DNA from: Chitinivibrionales bacterium
GTDB lineage: Bacteria > Fibrobacterota > Chitinivibrionia > Chitinivibrionales > JANQEN01
Direction of reading: 5' to 3'
DNA length: 61,043 nucleotides
Assembly (NCBI GenBank): GCA_028278335.1
Contig: JANQEN010000277.1
Span: forward strand, 1-61,043
Part shown: positions 43,373 to 52,289 of the stretch, piece after piece
Position numbering within the stretch: the stretch's first letter is position 1
Layout: the number at the start of each line of letters is the position of its first letter
Made by a program: the position numbers and the translations under genes
Notes under the pieces: model-generated
Databases searched by the model: none
The model's input: the letters and a program-made list of their open reading frames with translations, nothing else
Told to the model about the DNA's origin: nothing

Positions 43373-43442
43373 TTTTATACACCAAGTTTGTAATCGTACA
43401 AAATATTTGTAGAATAATCATCTTTTTAAAAAGGAGTTTGCA

Positions 43443-43613
43443 ATGCCTCATGTAATTTCTGATGAATGTGTTGCCTGTGGATCATGTGTACCTGAATGCC
43501 CCGTAGATGCAATTGCCGAGGGTGATCCTATTTACGTCATTGATGCTGAAAAGTGCACTGATTGTGGTGCCTGTACAGAGGTCTGCCCCTCAGAGGCGAT
43601 CGCTGAATCATAA
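43443..43613 (+). CDS. 2[4Fe-4S] ferredoxin
   Basis: 56-residue clostridial-type ferredoxin, too short for many gene-finding cut-offs. Both cluster motifs are complete: CVACGSCVPECP and CTDCGACTEVCP (CxxCxxCxxxCP twice). AAAGGAG Shine-Dalgarno. It carries low-potential electrons between cytoplasmic redox enzymes, consistent with an anaerobic lifestyle. It has its own promoter candidate and a strong terminator, so it is a monocistronic unit after the trp operon. Confidence 0.95.
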   Translation: MPHVISDECVACGSCVPECPVDAIAEGDPIYVIDAEKCTDCGACTEVCPSEAIAES

Positions 43614-43644
43614 TATAGCCATATACGTAAGCAAAAAATCATGG

Positions 43645-43677
43645 GGATCATGGACAATGTCTATGATCCTTTTTTTA
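43645..43677 (+). terminator. Rho-independent terminator of the ferredoxin gene
   Basis: GGATCATGGAC (43645-43655) pairs with GTCTATGATCC (one G-T pair), followed by seven or more T residues. Confidence 0.85.
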
Positions 43678-43817
43678 TGCAATGATCTATTGTTTTAGTG
43701 ATGAACGATAGTAAAAAATGAAAGGGATGTACCATTGACGATAAATGTCACCTGAGTGATATGCTTTTTATGGGAAGGGCACCTCATGGGTCAGGCTTCA
43801 ACTTTGTTTTCTTAGAA

Positions 43818-45110
43818 TTATTGTGAAAAACCTGCTACAGCAGCTCCTAATAGAGGGGCATCAGAAACCTGCATAATAGAATAATCAAAATTGAAAGGGC
43901 TCAGGAGGTTTTTAAGGTACTGTTCTGCCTTTTCTTGAAAAGAGTATAGTTTATAATAGAGGCTCCCATCAGCAGAGATGCAAAACTGTTTGCTTACCTT
44001 TGCCTGGGATGCTTTAATCATTGTTGCAGAAATGTTAATGGCTGCAAAAAGTGCAGCCCGGTCAACAATCTCAGAAATAACTCCCATGAGTTCATCCCTA
44101 TCATTTGGTGCGATTTCCTGGAAAGGTTTGCTATTGGCGATTCCAAGTTCTAGGCATTCACTAACCTCTTTGCTCGAAAGGGTGTGCGTGTTTTCCAGAA
44201 TACGCTGTGTTTCTGGAGAAAAGAGATTCTCCGAGGCTGCCATCTTTAGTATACATAGACAGAGGTTACCCAAGTAACCACCGGAGATCATTTTCTCTAA
44301 AATATGCGTACCCGGTTCAGCGGTTGTTTTATCAAAAGCCTTGTCCAGATCGCTTCTTATAAAGGTATTAAAATTTGCCGATTCAATATTGATAGCTTGT
44401 GTTCCCTTTTCCTCTAAAGGGCGTAGCTTTTTAATATGTTTATTTGCTTCTAAATAGGCTGTATTTGTACCGGTACCCAGAATAAACCCGATATAATTAG
44501 ACTCTAGGTTAAATTTGTTAGTGGCAATCCCTGCAAAAAGTGAAGCAACCGTATCGTTTAAGAGTGTACAAGTGGTTGGAACGGGAAGTTTCTTCTCCTG
44601 TAAAGATGCAATAAGGTTTGCACAGATTTTCTCACCAACGATTTCCGGTGCTTTAATCTCCTTTGTCCAATAGATGAGTGTTCCATCTCTGGTAGAATCA
44701 ATACGTGAGGGATAGGAAAAACAAAAACCAAGCCGGTCACTTTTTCCTAACACCGGTTTGATGTACTCAATTATTTGATCAAAGAATTCTTTCTTTGAGA
44801 GCTCTTTTTCAATACCGGGCATCGCATGTGTGGAGAAATACTCCTTATGAGCAGTGCTTTGTTCATCAAAATAAAACAGAGAAGTACGAAAGTTTGAGCC
44901 ACCAGCATCTAAGACAATTATGCGCTCATTTTTGGGAGCCATTGAAGGTGTTTGAATAAAGCTAGGAATCATTGCTAGACAACTTCCTTCAGGAGTTAGC
45001 CCACGTTCCATCTCTTTTAAGAAAGCCTGTTGGATAGCTTCGGCATCATATTGACTGGTGAGTAAATGGTGGCTTCGTAAAAACTTTTCACAACGCTTTG
45101 GTACTGTCAT
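43818..45110 (-). CDS. Hexokinase of the eukaryotic type
   Basis: 430 residues. Phosphorylates glucose or other hexoses with ATP. It is related to the eukaryotic hexokinase family (PF00349/PF03727), not bacterial Glk or ROK kinases. Motifs: phosphate-1 VLDAGGSNFR (67-75, family LDxGGTNFR), GFCFSYP, WTKEIK, catalytic Asp186 in LLNDTVASL, GFILGTGTNTAY, MISGGYLGNL, and adenosine site SDAPLLGAAVA. Length matches one hexokinase lobe. Monocistronic on the minus strand; a hairpin at 45202-45225 lies in its upstream region. Confidence 0.88.
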   Translation of the reverse strand: MTVPKRCEKFLRSHHLLTSQYDAEAIQQAFLKEMERGLTPEGSCLAMIPSFIQTPSMAPKNERIIVLDAGGSNFRTSLFYFDEQSTAHKEYFSTHAMPGIEKELSKKEFFDQIIEYIKPVLGKSDRLGFCFSYPSRIDSTRDGTLIYWTKEIKAPEIVGEKICANLIASLQEKKLPVPTTCTLLNDTVASLFAGIATNKFNLESNYIGFILGTGTNTAYLEANKHIKKLRPLEEKGTQAINIESANFNTFIRSDLDKAFDKTTAEPGTHILEKMISGGYLGNLCLCILKMAASENLFSPETQRILENTHTLSSKEVSECLELGIANSKPFQEIAPNDRDELMGVISEIVDRAALFAAINISATMIKASQAKVSKQFCISADGSLYYKLYSFQEKAEQYLKNLLSPFNFDYSIMQVSDAPLLGAAVAGFSQ

Positions 45111-45425
45111 TGTATATTCCTAAATGTTAATAGCTGATCGAATGTATAAGGATATTATATATCTAATATAATGATATTGGTAAGGTAATAAAATAAAAAA
45201 CGCCCCACCAAAGTATGGATGGGACCTTTTTTAAAGGGGTGATTAATCATTAATGGATTCTAAACCATTGTAATAAATGATCAAGTATAATAAAATGATA
45301 AAATTTCTATAGTATCCTTGACATAAGAACATGCCAATTGCATGGTGTAAGGATATATTTTTATGGTGAAATTTGTTATATACTAACCATATGAAGAAAC
45401 TTCTTGTTTATAAGGGAGCATACCT
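45111..45425. other. Divergent intergenic region
   Basis: Contains the hairpin at 45202-45225. To its right is TTGACA at 45319 without a well-spaced -10 for the PLP enzyme gene. No other structure is defensible. Confidence 0.4.
45202..45225. terminator. Hairpin with T-runs on both strands upstream of hexokinase
   Basis: GCCCCACC (45202-45209) pairs with GATGGGAC (45218-45225) including G-T pairs. The plus strand continues CTTTTTT and the minus strand continues GTTTTTTATTTT. Lying before the hexokinase start, it may block read-through or act as a leader attenuator. Confidence 0.5.
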
Positions 45426-46550
45426 ATGAAGGGGACCCCAATTATTCCACCGGTTTGTTTGTCGGCCACCTATAAATTTAAAAATTCCGATGAGCTCATC
45501 GATGTTGTTCAAAATAGGAATGGTTATCTCTATTCCAGGTGGGATAATCCCACAGTAGTAGAAGCAGAGAAGGAACTTGCCCTGATGGAGCACTATGATA
45601 AAGCCTTGGGGTTTAGCTCGGGAATGGCTGCGATTACTACGGCAATCATAAGCAGTGTTAAAAATGGTGACCGTATTGTCTCATCCCGACAGGTTTATGG
45701 AGCAACTTTTGAATTCCTTAATGATTATCTGCCTCAACTTGGAGTTGAAACAACATTTGTTGATTGTTGGGATACAGATGGATTTCAAAGAGAGCTAGCA
45801 AAGGGTGCTACAGTACTCTATCTTGAATCGCCAACCAACCCCTTGCTTCGAGTGTTAGATATTGCCGGTCTTACCTCGATGGCTCACGATCAAGACTGCC
45901 TTGTTTTTTGTGATTCAACCTTTGCATCGCCTATCAATCAACACCCAAGCAACTATGGTGTTGACATAACCATTCATAGTGCAACCAAATATTTAGGGGG
46001 ACATCATGATATTACTGCTGGATTTCTTTGCTGCAATAAAAATCACTATGATCAATTATGGAGCTACAGAAAAGTTCTTGGTGGAGTGATGGATCCCATG
46101 ACTGCTATGTTGGCGCAGAGAGGTATGCAGACTTTAGCGCTTCGAATAAATTGTCAAAATCAGAATGCCTTAGCCATAGCGAAAATTCTTGACAAGCACG
46201 AGAGCATTGATGCTGTATACTATCCTGGTCTTCAATCCCACCCAGATTATTCCATTGCTAAAACACAATTAACAGGTTTTGGTGGGATGATGAGCTTTGA
46301 AGTAAAAGGCGATTTTGATACTACCAAGCTATTTGTCGATTCCTTAAAGGTCATTAAGATTGCCACAAGTTTAGGTGGAGTGTCCACATTAATCAATCAA
46401 CCAATTACTAATACGCATGTAGCGCTTACTCCAGAAAATCGATCAAAGGCAGGCATTAAGGAAAATTTAGTTCGCCTCTCTGTTGGTGTTGAATCTTTAG
46501 ACAAACTAATCGGAGATTTAAAACAGGCTTTAGCAAAGCTAAAACGTTAA
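45426..46550 (+). CDS. Cys/Met-metabolism PLP enzyme (cystathionine gamma-lyase/synthase or methionine gamma-lyase type)
   Basis: 374 residues, fold-type I PLP enzyme of sulfur amino acid metabolism. The PLP lysine is Lys188 in HSATKYLGGHHD. Other motifs: YSRWDNPTVVEAEKELALME, FSSGMAAI, YGATFEFL, ESPTNPLLRVLDI, SLGGVSTLINQP and LVRLSVGVE. Which reaction it performs cannot be decided from sequence: gamma-synthase, gamma-lyase and methionine gamma-lyase share these motifs. No sulfur-metabolism neighbour is present. It is divergently arranged from hexokinase. Confidence 0.88.
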   Translation: MKGTPIIPPVCLSATYKFKNSDELIDVVQNRNGYLYSRWDNPTVVEAEKELALMEHYDKALGFSSGMAAITTAIISSVKNGDRIVSSRQVYGATFEFLNDYLPQLGVETTFVDCWDTDGFQRELAKGATVLYLESPTNPLLRVLDIAGLTSMAHDQDCLVFCDSTFASPINQHPSNYGVDITIHSATKYLGGHHDITAGFLCCNKNHYDQLWSYRKVLGGVMDPMTAMLAQRGMQTLALRINCQNQNALAIAKILDKHESIDAVYYPGLQSHPDYSIAKTQLTGFGGMMSFEVKGDFDTTKLFVDSLKVIKIATSLGGVSTLINQPITNTHVALTPENRSKAGIKENLVRLSVGVESLDKLIGDLKQALAKLKR

Positions 46551-46724
46551 GTTGTGTGGATTTGAAAAGATTCCACGAAGTAAAACAGTACCTAAAGATG
46601 CAGCGTTGGTGGCCATTGAATTTTTTACTTTTTAAAATTCCAACAAAAATGATGTAGATACACAGTATCTCCAGTGACAATCAATATAATATGTCCTTTA
46701 ATTACCGCCACACTTAGGAATTGA

Positions 46725-47120
46725 CTACACTATCTTTATATCAAAATTGAGCTCCGAAAATATATGCCGTTTTACCGTGCAAAGATCAACGGACCGTTTA
46801 ATGGCATTTTCATATTTTTGCGGGAAATCCTTCGGTAGTGTAAGATCAACTGTTATGGCATCGTAAAGTTTGGGTTTATCTGTTTTTTCTGCTTTTAGAT
46901 TTACCGTCAGTCCTTTTGTGGGAAGACTTCGGCTCTGACAAAATTCTAAAGCATAAAATCCTGCACAGGTAGCCAAGGATACAAAGAACAGCTCAAAGGG
47001 GGAGGGGGCAGTATTGTTACCACCAGACTCTTTTGGTTGGTCTGTATGGACTGTAAAATTATTATAGTGACCATCTACCTTTTTTCCACCGGGAAAACTA
47101 ACATCAATCGAAAAACTCAT
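46725..47120 (-). CDS. OsmC/Ohr-family protein
   Basis: 131 residues, cytoplasmic peroxide-reducing fold. The two conserved redox cysteines are present: Cys52 in SLATCAGFY and Cys114 in DLCTVKRH. The closest type is the YhfA-like OsmC branch. It is encoded 15 bp downstream of the chalcone-isomerase-like gene and likely co-transcribed. Role: reduction of organic hydroperoxides or a related thiol function. Confidence 0.85.
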   Translation of the reverse strand: MSFSIDVSFPGGKKVDGHYNNFTVHTDQPKESGGNNTAPSPFELFFVSLATCAGFYALEFCQSRSLPTKGLTVNLKAEKTDKPKLYDAITVDLTLPKDFPQKYENAIKRSVDLCTVKRHIFSELNFDIKIV

Positions 47121-47135
47121 GCTATTACTCCTTCT

Positions 47136-47717
47136 TTATTGTAAACCAAGCATCTTATTCTTTAGTTTCATTTGTACTGGTTTCTTCCCAAGCCAGATTG
47201 CAAACAGTGCCTTTTTAAATTCAAGTCCCTCTGTTATAGAAAGAAGAACACCATTTTTATAGACTACAACACCCTTATCCGGCATATAGACAAGGTCATA
47301 TATGTCATTTTTCTGCACATCCTCAGAGAGGATTTTGATAAAGGACTCAATCTGTTGATTCAATTGTTCAGAAGGGGAGTCAACAGCATTGTGAAAACCT
47401 TGACGGATCGACTTTTCAAGTCGTTCTGCGGTAACTAAACCGGATATCATATGCATTCGCACGGCCATTGCCTTTTTTGTTTCAATGATTTCTTGAGCAT
47501 TGGTTGATTTGTGAGAAAGAAAGAGCCCGCCCCAGTATATTGTTAAACCCAATTTTGTGCGAACACCTTTGCCATTCAATACAAACTCTCTATTTTCTAC
47601 CTGTAAGGTATCAGGAAAGATTTGTCCCTTTGTCGATCCTATACAGGTCATAGCAGAAAATGCCACAATACAAAGGACCTTGGCAAAAGGAATAATCGAA
47701 GGAATAGCAAAGACCAT
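47136..47717 (-). CDS. Exported chalcone-isomerase-like protein
   Basis: 193 residues with an N-terminal signal (IPFAKVLCIVAFSAMTCIGS). The rest matches the bacterial chalcone-isomerase-like family: FVLNGKGVRTKLGLTIYWGGLFL, MHMISGLVTAERLEKSIRQGF, DIYDLVYMPDKGVVVYKNG and KALFAIWLGKKPV. Bacterial members are mostly uncharacterised periplasmic proteins, so flavonoid chemistry should not be assumed. Operon with the downstream OsmC gene. Confidence 0.75.
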   Translation of the reverse strand: MVFAIPSIIPFAKVLCIVAFSAMTCIGSTKGQIFPDTLQVENREFVLNGKGVRTKLGLTIYWGGLFLSHKSTNAQEIIETKKAMAVRMHMISGLVTAERLEKSIRQGFHNAVDSPSEQLNQQIESFIKILSEDVQKNDIYDLVYMPDKGVVVYKNGVLLSITEGLEFKKALFAIWLGKKPVQMKLKNKMLGLQ

Positions 47718-47990
47718 ATTTACTCAATTCAGTGGTGTATTCAACGTGATATTGAAATCAAATGACCTTTAAGTATAATAAAAAGGTACGCTTGAAAAGT
47801 AGGGTAGCGATAAAAAAGATTGAAGGTCTATTTATTCCTTTGTAGGACTAAAACTATTTTGTTGTATCCTTTAATATTTCATGACAAGGGGTTACGCCAG
47901 ACTCTGGCTATGCAGACCATTGGGTGATAATCCTGGGTATTATGGGAGTTACGATTAACAACAAAATCGTTTTGAAAATAGGGGAGAGCA

Positions 47991-49790
47991 ATGCACAAAA
48001 AAGGTAGTAAAAGATGTCGGAGTGTTGGCGTATGCTTGATGATATATTTAGTGTTATTCATAGGTTGCTTAAACCAAAAGAAGGAGAACATCAATGAGTG
48101 GAAAACTCTGTATGAAGAGTCGGGTTACACAAAAACACCTAACTATGCACAAACCCTAACCTATTGTCAACGACTTGCACAGGCCTCTTCAAAAATAACA
48201 TTTACGACTTTTGGAAAAAGTGCACAATTACGTGGAATTCCACTACTCATATTTGATAATAATAAACAGTTTAAACCACAGCCTTTACAAAAACGAACAA
48301 AACCGGTTGTCCTTATACAGGCCTGTATCCATCCAGGCGAGAGTGATGGCAAAGATGCAGGATTAATGCTTTTGCGAGACATTGCCCTTTTTAATAACTA
48401 TCCTGATATGAGTAAGCATTGCACAATACTTTTTATTCCAATCTTTAATGTTGATGGTCATGAACGATTTGGGCGATACAATCGGATTAATCAGCATGGA
48501 CCTGAGGAGATGGGGTGGCGAGTCACTGCGCAAAATATCGACTTAAACCGAGATTTTTTGAAGGTTGACTCTCCAGTAATGAAGGCATGGATGAAACTCT
48601 TTTCTGAATGGCTCCCCGATCTTTTAGCTGATTGTCATGTGACAAATGGAGCCGATTATCAATATGTTATGACCTATGGCATTGAAACAAATAAGAATAT
48701 GAGTGAACCGGTTCAACAGTGGACTCAGGATACCTTTCTTCCCTATCTGAAAAAACAGATGGAGCTTTCGGGATTCCCTATGTTTCCCTATGTGTTACCT
48801 AAGGATTGGTATGATCTCACTTCCGGACTCTGCACGTACGCTTGGAAACCTCGATATTCAACTGGGTATGGCACAATCCAGAATCGCGTGTTTGTACTTA
48901 TTGAAACGCATATGTTAAAATCCTACAAAGAGCGGGTGACTGCAACCTACGAACTCCTCAAAAATATGATTGCCATTAGCGTTCGTGATAAAAATGAGCT
49001 TCTTGCACGAAACAGAAAAGCCGATAGCATTACAAAAGAGCTTACAGGTAAAAAAATTGACCTGAGTTACCGCTTGACCAATGATTCTACAATGGTTTCA
49101 TTCAAGGGAATTGATTTTTATTCTAAAAAAAGTAGTATATCAGGTGATACTATCATTTCATATGGTAAAGAGAAAAAAGATTTTACTCTTCCCTTTTTTA
49201 AAACTGTTCAAGTTGTTGATAGTACCATAATGCCCTATGCATATATTATTCCGCCACAATGGGATGAGGTGATCGATTTACTTAAGGTACACGGTGTAGA
49301 GCTCTCTTTTCTTAAAGACTCAGTCATGCTATCGGTTGAATCCTATCGATTTTCTAATCCTTCCTGGAAAGATAAACCCTATGAGGGACGGCATTGTGTA
49401 ACCTTTGATCAGGAGAAGATTACCCAAACACGGACCTATCCCAAAGGCTCAGCTGTTGTGGTGTGTAATCAAAGAACAAACCAGGTAATAGCCCATGCAC
49501 TTGAGCCTAAAGGGCCGGATTCATTTGTTTTTTGGGGATATTTCAATGCAATATTTGAAAGAAAAGAGTATGCGGAACGGTATGTCTTAGAAAAGTTAGC
49601 CGAGGAGATGATGAAAAAAGATGGACAAATGAAAAAGGAGTTTGAAAATAAGTTGACAAGCGATTCAAGCTTTGCCAATGACCCTCGAGCAAGACTTTAT
49701 TTCTTTTACAAGCGATCACCCTATTGGGATCAGTGGTTTAATGTATATCCAGTTGGAAAGATCATGGAAGAACAACCACTTCCATTGTGA
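47991..49790 (+). CDS. M14-family zinc carboxypeptidase-like lipoprotein
   Basis: 599 residues. Lipoprotein signal with Cys26 (LFIGC). The catalytic domain (about 50-340) carries zinc ligands His114 and Glu117 (ACIHPGESDGK) and His216 (DCHVTNGADYQY), plus the substrate-binding NIDLNRDF. The remainder is a beta-rich C-terminal region of about 250 residues found in longer M14 members. It is expected to trim peptides in the periplasm or at the surface. Stop codon is TGA, a second example of normal TGA termination. Single gene. Confidence 0.87.
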   Translation: MHKKGSKRCRSVGVCLMIYLVLFIGCLNQKKENINEWKTLYEESGYTKTPNYAQTLTYCQRLAQASSKITFTTFGKSAQLRGIPLLIFDNNKQFKPQPLQKRTKPVVLIQACIHPGESDGKDAGLMLLRDIALFNNYPDMSKHCTILFIPIFNVDGHERFGRYNRINQHGPEEMGWRVTAQNIDLNRDFLKVDSPVMKAWMKLFSEWLPDLLADCHVTNGADYQYVMTYGIETNKNMSEPVQQWTQDTFLPYLKKQMELSGFPMFPYVLPKDWYDLTSGLCTYAWKPRYSTGYGTIQNRVFVLIETHMLKSYKERVTATYELLKNMIAISVRDKNELLARNRKADSITKELTGKKIDLSYRLTNDSTMVSFKGIDFYSKKSSISGDTIISYGKEKKDFTLPFFKTVQVVDSTIMPYAYIIPPQWDEVIDLLKVHGVELSFLKDSVMLSVESYRFSNPSWKDKPYEGRHCVTFDQEKITQTRTYPKGSAVVVCNQRTNQVIAHALEPKGPDSFVFWGYFNAIFERKEYAERYVLEKLAEEMMKKDGQMKKEFENKLTSDSSFANDPRARLYFFYKRSPYWDQWFNVYPVGKIMEEQPLPL

Positions 49791-49883
49791 TATCTTTATG
49801 TAAAATGAATATGGATATACATCCTAAAAGGATATGTAAAAGAATCATTGATAGATGAAAATGGTAAAATAAAATGGGTATTA

Positions 49884-50708
49884 CTATTGAATTTTTTGCA
49901 AAAAGCTATTGAGGGAACTCACAAAATCATCAAAACAGTCACGATAGATGCTGTGGCCGGCTCGGGAAAAATGCACATGTTCACAATTGGGAACCAGTTT
50001 TTTAATTTGGTTGATTGATTTAGGTGTAAGGATTCCCCCTTTTCGGTGGTTTCCTGTTAACAGCAATAGAGGAATTCTTAGGGACTGTAATTTATCTTCC
50101 CATTGGGCAAAGGAGACCTTGGCTGTATAGGAAAAGGACACTGCGGTACTCACCTCTTTCCAGGCTTGAGCAACCAATCTACAGTCCTCAATATGCCAAT
50201 GAGAATTGATAAAATGCACATAGGAAGTGAGTGATTCTAAAGACATCTCACGATTAACTTCTATGACTTTTTTCATCTTATTCACCAGTGTTGAATCGCC
50301 ATCTTGATAATCCTCTTTGTATAACCATGGTGGATCGCTTAAAATGAGAGCCTTAACTGTTACACTAGTATGGGCTGCATAAAGCGCTGCTGCTCCAGCT
50401 CCCATAGAATGGCCTATTAATATGGCATTTTTTAGCTTTTTTGCCCTAAAAAACTGACTAATATCATCAACCAAAACATCAAGGCAATAATCTTTTTTAC
50501 GAAGTTCAGTTTTCCCATGGCCACGAGCATCTGGCATATACATGTCAAAAGTGCCCATAAGGGACTGTGCAACCCGAGACCAACAGTTGCCGTTTTCTAA
50601 TCTGCCATGGAAAAGAACAAGGGGAGAACGTCCCTTTGATAGATGGTAGTAACTTATATGACCATCTTTTACATTCAATAGGTGGTTTTTTATGGTCGTC
50701 ATATTCAT
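49884..50708 (-). CDS. Alpha/beta hydrolase
   Basis: 274 residues, no signal peptide. Alpha/beta-hydrolase fold: oxyanion LFHGRLEN, YMPDARGHGKTE, nucleophile elbow GHSMGAG (catalytic Ser near 100), the acid in LLLLTGNH-to-GG segment, and the catalytic His in FSRAGHSIYRD. Substrate unknown. No Shine-Dalgarno near ATG 50708; ATG 50702 is an equally possible start. Convergent with the M14 peptidase gene. Confidence 0.85.
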   Translation of the reverse strand: MNMTTIKNHLLNVKDGHISYYHLSKGRSPLVLFHGRLENGNCWSRVAQSLMGTFDMYMPDARGHGKTELRKKDYCLDVLVDDISQFFRAKKLKNAILIGHSMGAGAAALYAAHTSVTVKALILSDPPWLYKEDYQDGDSTLVNKMKKVIEVNREMSLESLTSYVHFINSHWHIEDCRLVAQAWKEVSTAVSFSYTAKVSFAQWEDKLQSLRIPLLLLTGNHRKGGILTPKSINQIKKLVPNCEHVHFSRAGHSIYRDCFDDFVSSLNSFLQKIQ

Positions 50709-51127
50709 TAATATTGAGATATTACTTTCCTATGTTCCAAAGAAAAATATATTCAACACTTCCCTTATGATATACGAACTGATGCAAAGAAAACATGGCT
50801 AAGGTAAAGTCATTGTTTTCGATTTTACTCAAAAAGTTATTGAGATAAATAACGATTAATTCTCAACATAATAATACTAAAAGAAACCCTTATTTAAAAT
50901 CCTAAGTCTCATCTTTGATGATATTCATTCTTGGCAGTGATCAACATTTGTAGATTTCCAATTCTCCAGTCAATGAGATCCATTGTATTTATTCCCTTCT
51001 TCATAGGTCGTAACTCTTTAAAAATACACTTAAAGTAGTGACAAACTAGTTCGTGCCCTAGAGTGTGTTGTATCAATTTATTTTTATTGCGGTAGGTAAA
51101 TTAGGCATTAAAATAAAGTTTAAAATT
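50709..51127. other. Divergent intergenic region
   Basis: Between the hydrolase and the histidine kinase genes. AT-rich, no repeat or RNA. A GTG-initiated frame at 51065 leads into the kinase, but the ATG at 51128 gives a more normal N-terminus. Confidence 0.4.
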
Positions 51128-52279
51128 ATGACTTCTAATATCACACATAACAATTTACAGAGACGCGAGGATTTACACCGAGAGATTGCTCTTTTAAAAG
51201 AGCGGTTAAACATTGCTCTTGAAGCGGGAAACCTTGCTTGGTGGGAGATGGATGTGCCATCCGGTGGTGTTCTGTGCAATGATCAAAAATTTACTATGCT
51301 TGGGTATGATCGTAATGAGTTTCCCAATCAAATACATTATACCCACTTTACTAACCTGTTGCACCCTGACTTTTTTGAGCCCACAATGAACGCCATGCGA
51401 GATCATTTGGCTGGAAAGAAAGAGCTCTACGAATGCGAATATAAGATTCAAACCAAATCTGGTGGCTATCGTTGGTTTTATGATCGTGGTTCTATCACTG
51501 ATCGTGATGAACAGGGAAATCCAATAACGGTTAAGGGGATAGTATTTGACAATACCGAACGGAGAGAGGCTGAAGAGCAACTACGGGAATCAAACAGGGC
51601 CAAGGATATGCTCTTTTCTGTTATCTCCCATGACCTCCGCTCATCGGTTGGCAATTTAGTAATGATTTTAGACCTCCTTAATGATGATAGCATGCAGGAT
51701 GAAACTGCAGACCAATCAGGATTGCTTACTAAGCTTCATAGCTCCTCTAAAACAACTATGAACCTTTTGGAGAACCTTCTCCATTGGGCTGGCTCACAAA
51801 TAAATGCAATCACGTCCAAACGAGAGTCCTTTGTAATTGAACAAATACTTGCTGAAGAAATTGAACGGCAAAAACCAGTTGCCTTAGAAAAAGAGATATG
51901 CCTCAAATGTTCTGGAAACACTCATGCAACTGTTCTCTGTGATAAATCGATGTTCCAAATCATCATGAGAAATCTTCTTTCCAATGCAATTAAGTTCTCA
52001 TTGCCCAATTCAACAGTATCCGTCGAAGTTTCTAAGAGAGAAAATAAGATTGCATTAGCTGTTTCTGATCAGGGAAAAGGGATAGATGATGAAATTCTTC
52101 CCCTTATTTTTACCCTCAACGCTGATAAAAAACGACGAGGCACAGCTGGTGAAAAAAGCGTTGGGCTAGGCCTCATGGTAGTTCAAGAGTTTGTTCAGGC
52201 AAACCAGGGGACTGTGACCGTGGAAAATCTTGATTCTGGAGGGGCCTGTTTTACTGTAACGTTGGATTGCGAAAACTAA
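51128..52279 (+). CDS. Cytoplasmic PAS-domain sensor histidine kinase
   Basis: 383 residues, no membrane segment, so a cytoplasmic signal is sensed. N-terminal coiled coil, PAS/PAC domain (about 25-145: ALEAGNLAWWEMDVPSGG, YRWFYDRGSITDRDEQGNPI). HisKA has phospho-acceptor His168 in SVISHDLRSSVG. The ATPase has NLLSNAIKFS, DQGKGIDDE and GEKSVGLGLMVV. It is followed 10 bp later by an NtrC-type regulator, which is its evident partner. Confidence 0.9.
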   Translation: MTSNITHNNLQRREDLHREIALLKERLNIALEAGNLAWWEMDVPSGGVLCNDQKFTMLGYDRNEFPNQIHYTHFTNLLHPDFFEPTMNAMRDHLAGKKELYECEYKIQTKSGGYRWFYDRGSITDRDEQGNPITVKGIVFDNTERREAEEQLRESNRAKDMLFSVISHDLRSSVGNLVMILDLLNDDSMQDETADQSGLLTKLHSSSKTTMNLLENLLHWAGSQINAITSKRESFVIEQILAEEIERQKPVALEKEICLKCSGNTHATVLCDKSMFQIIMRNLLSNAIKFSLPNSTVSVEVSKRENKIALAVSDQGKGIDDEILPLIFTLNADKKRRGTAGEKSVGLGLMVVQEFVQANQGTVTVENLDSGGACFTVTLDCEN

Positions 52280-52289
52280 GGATTTTATT

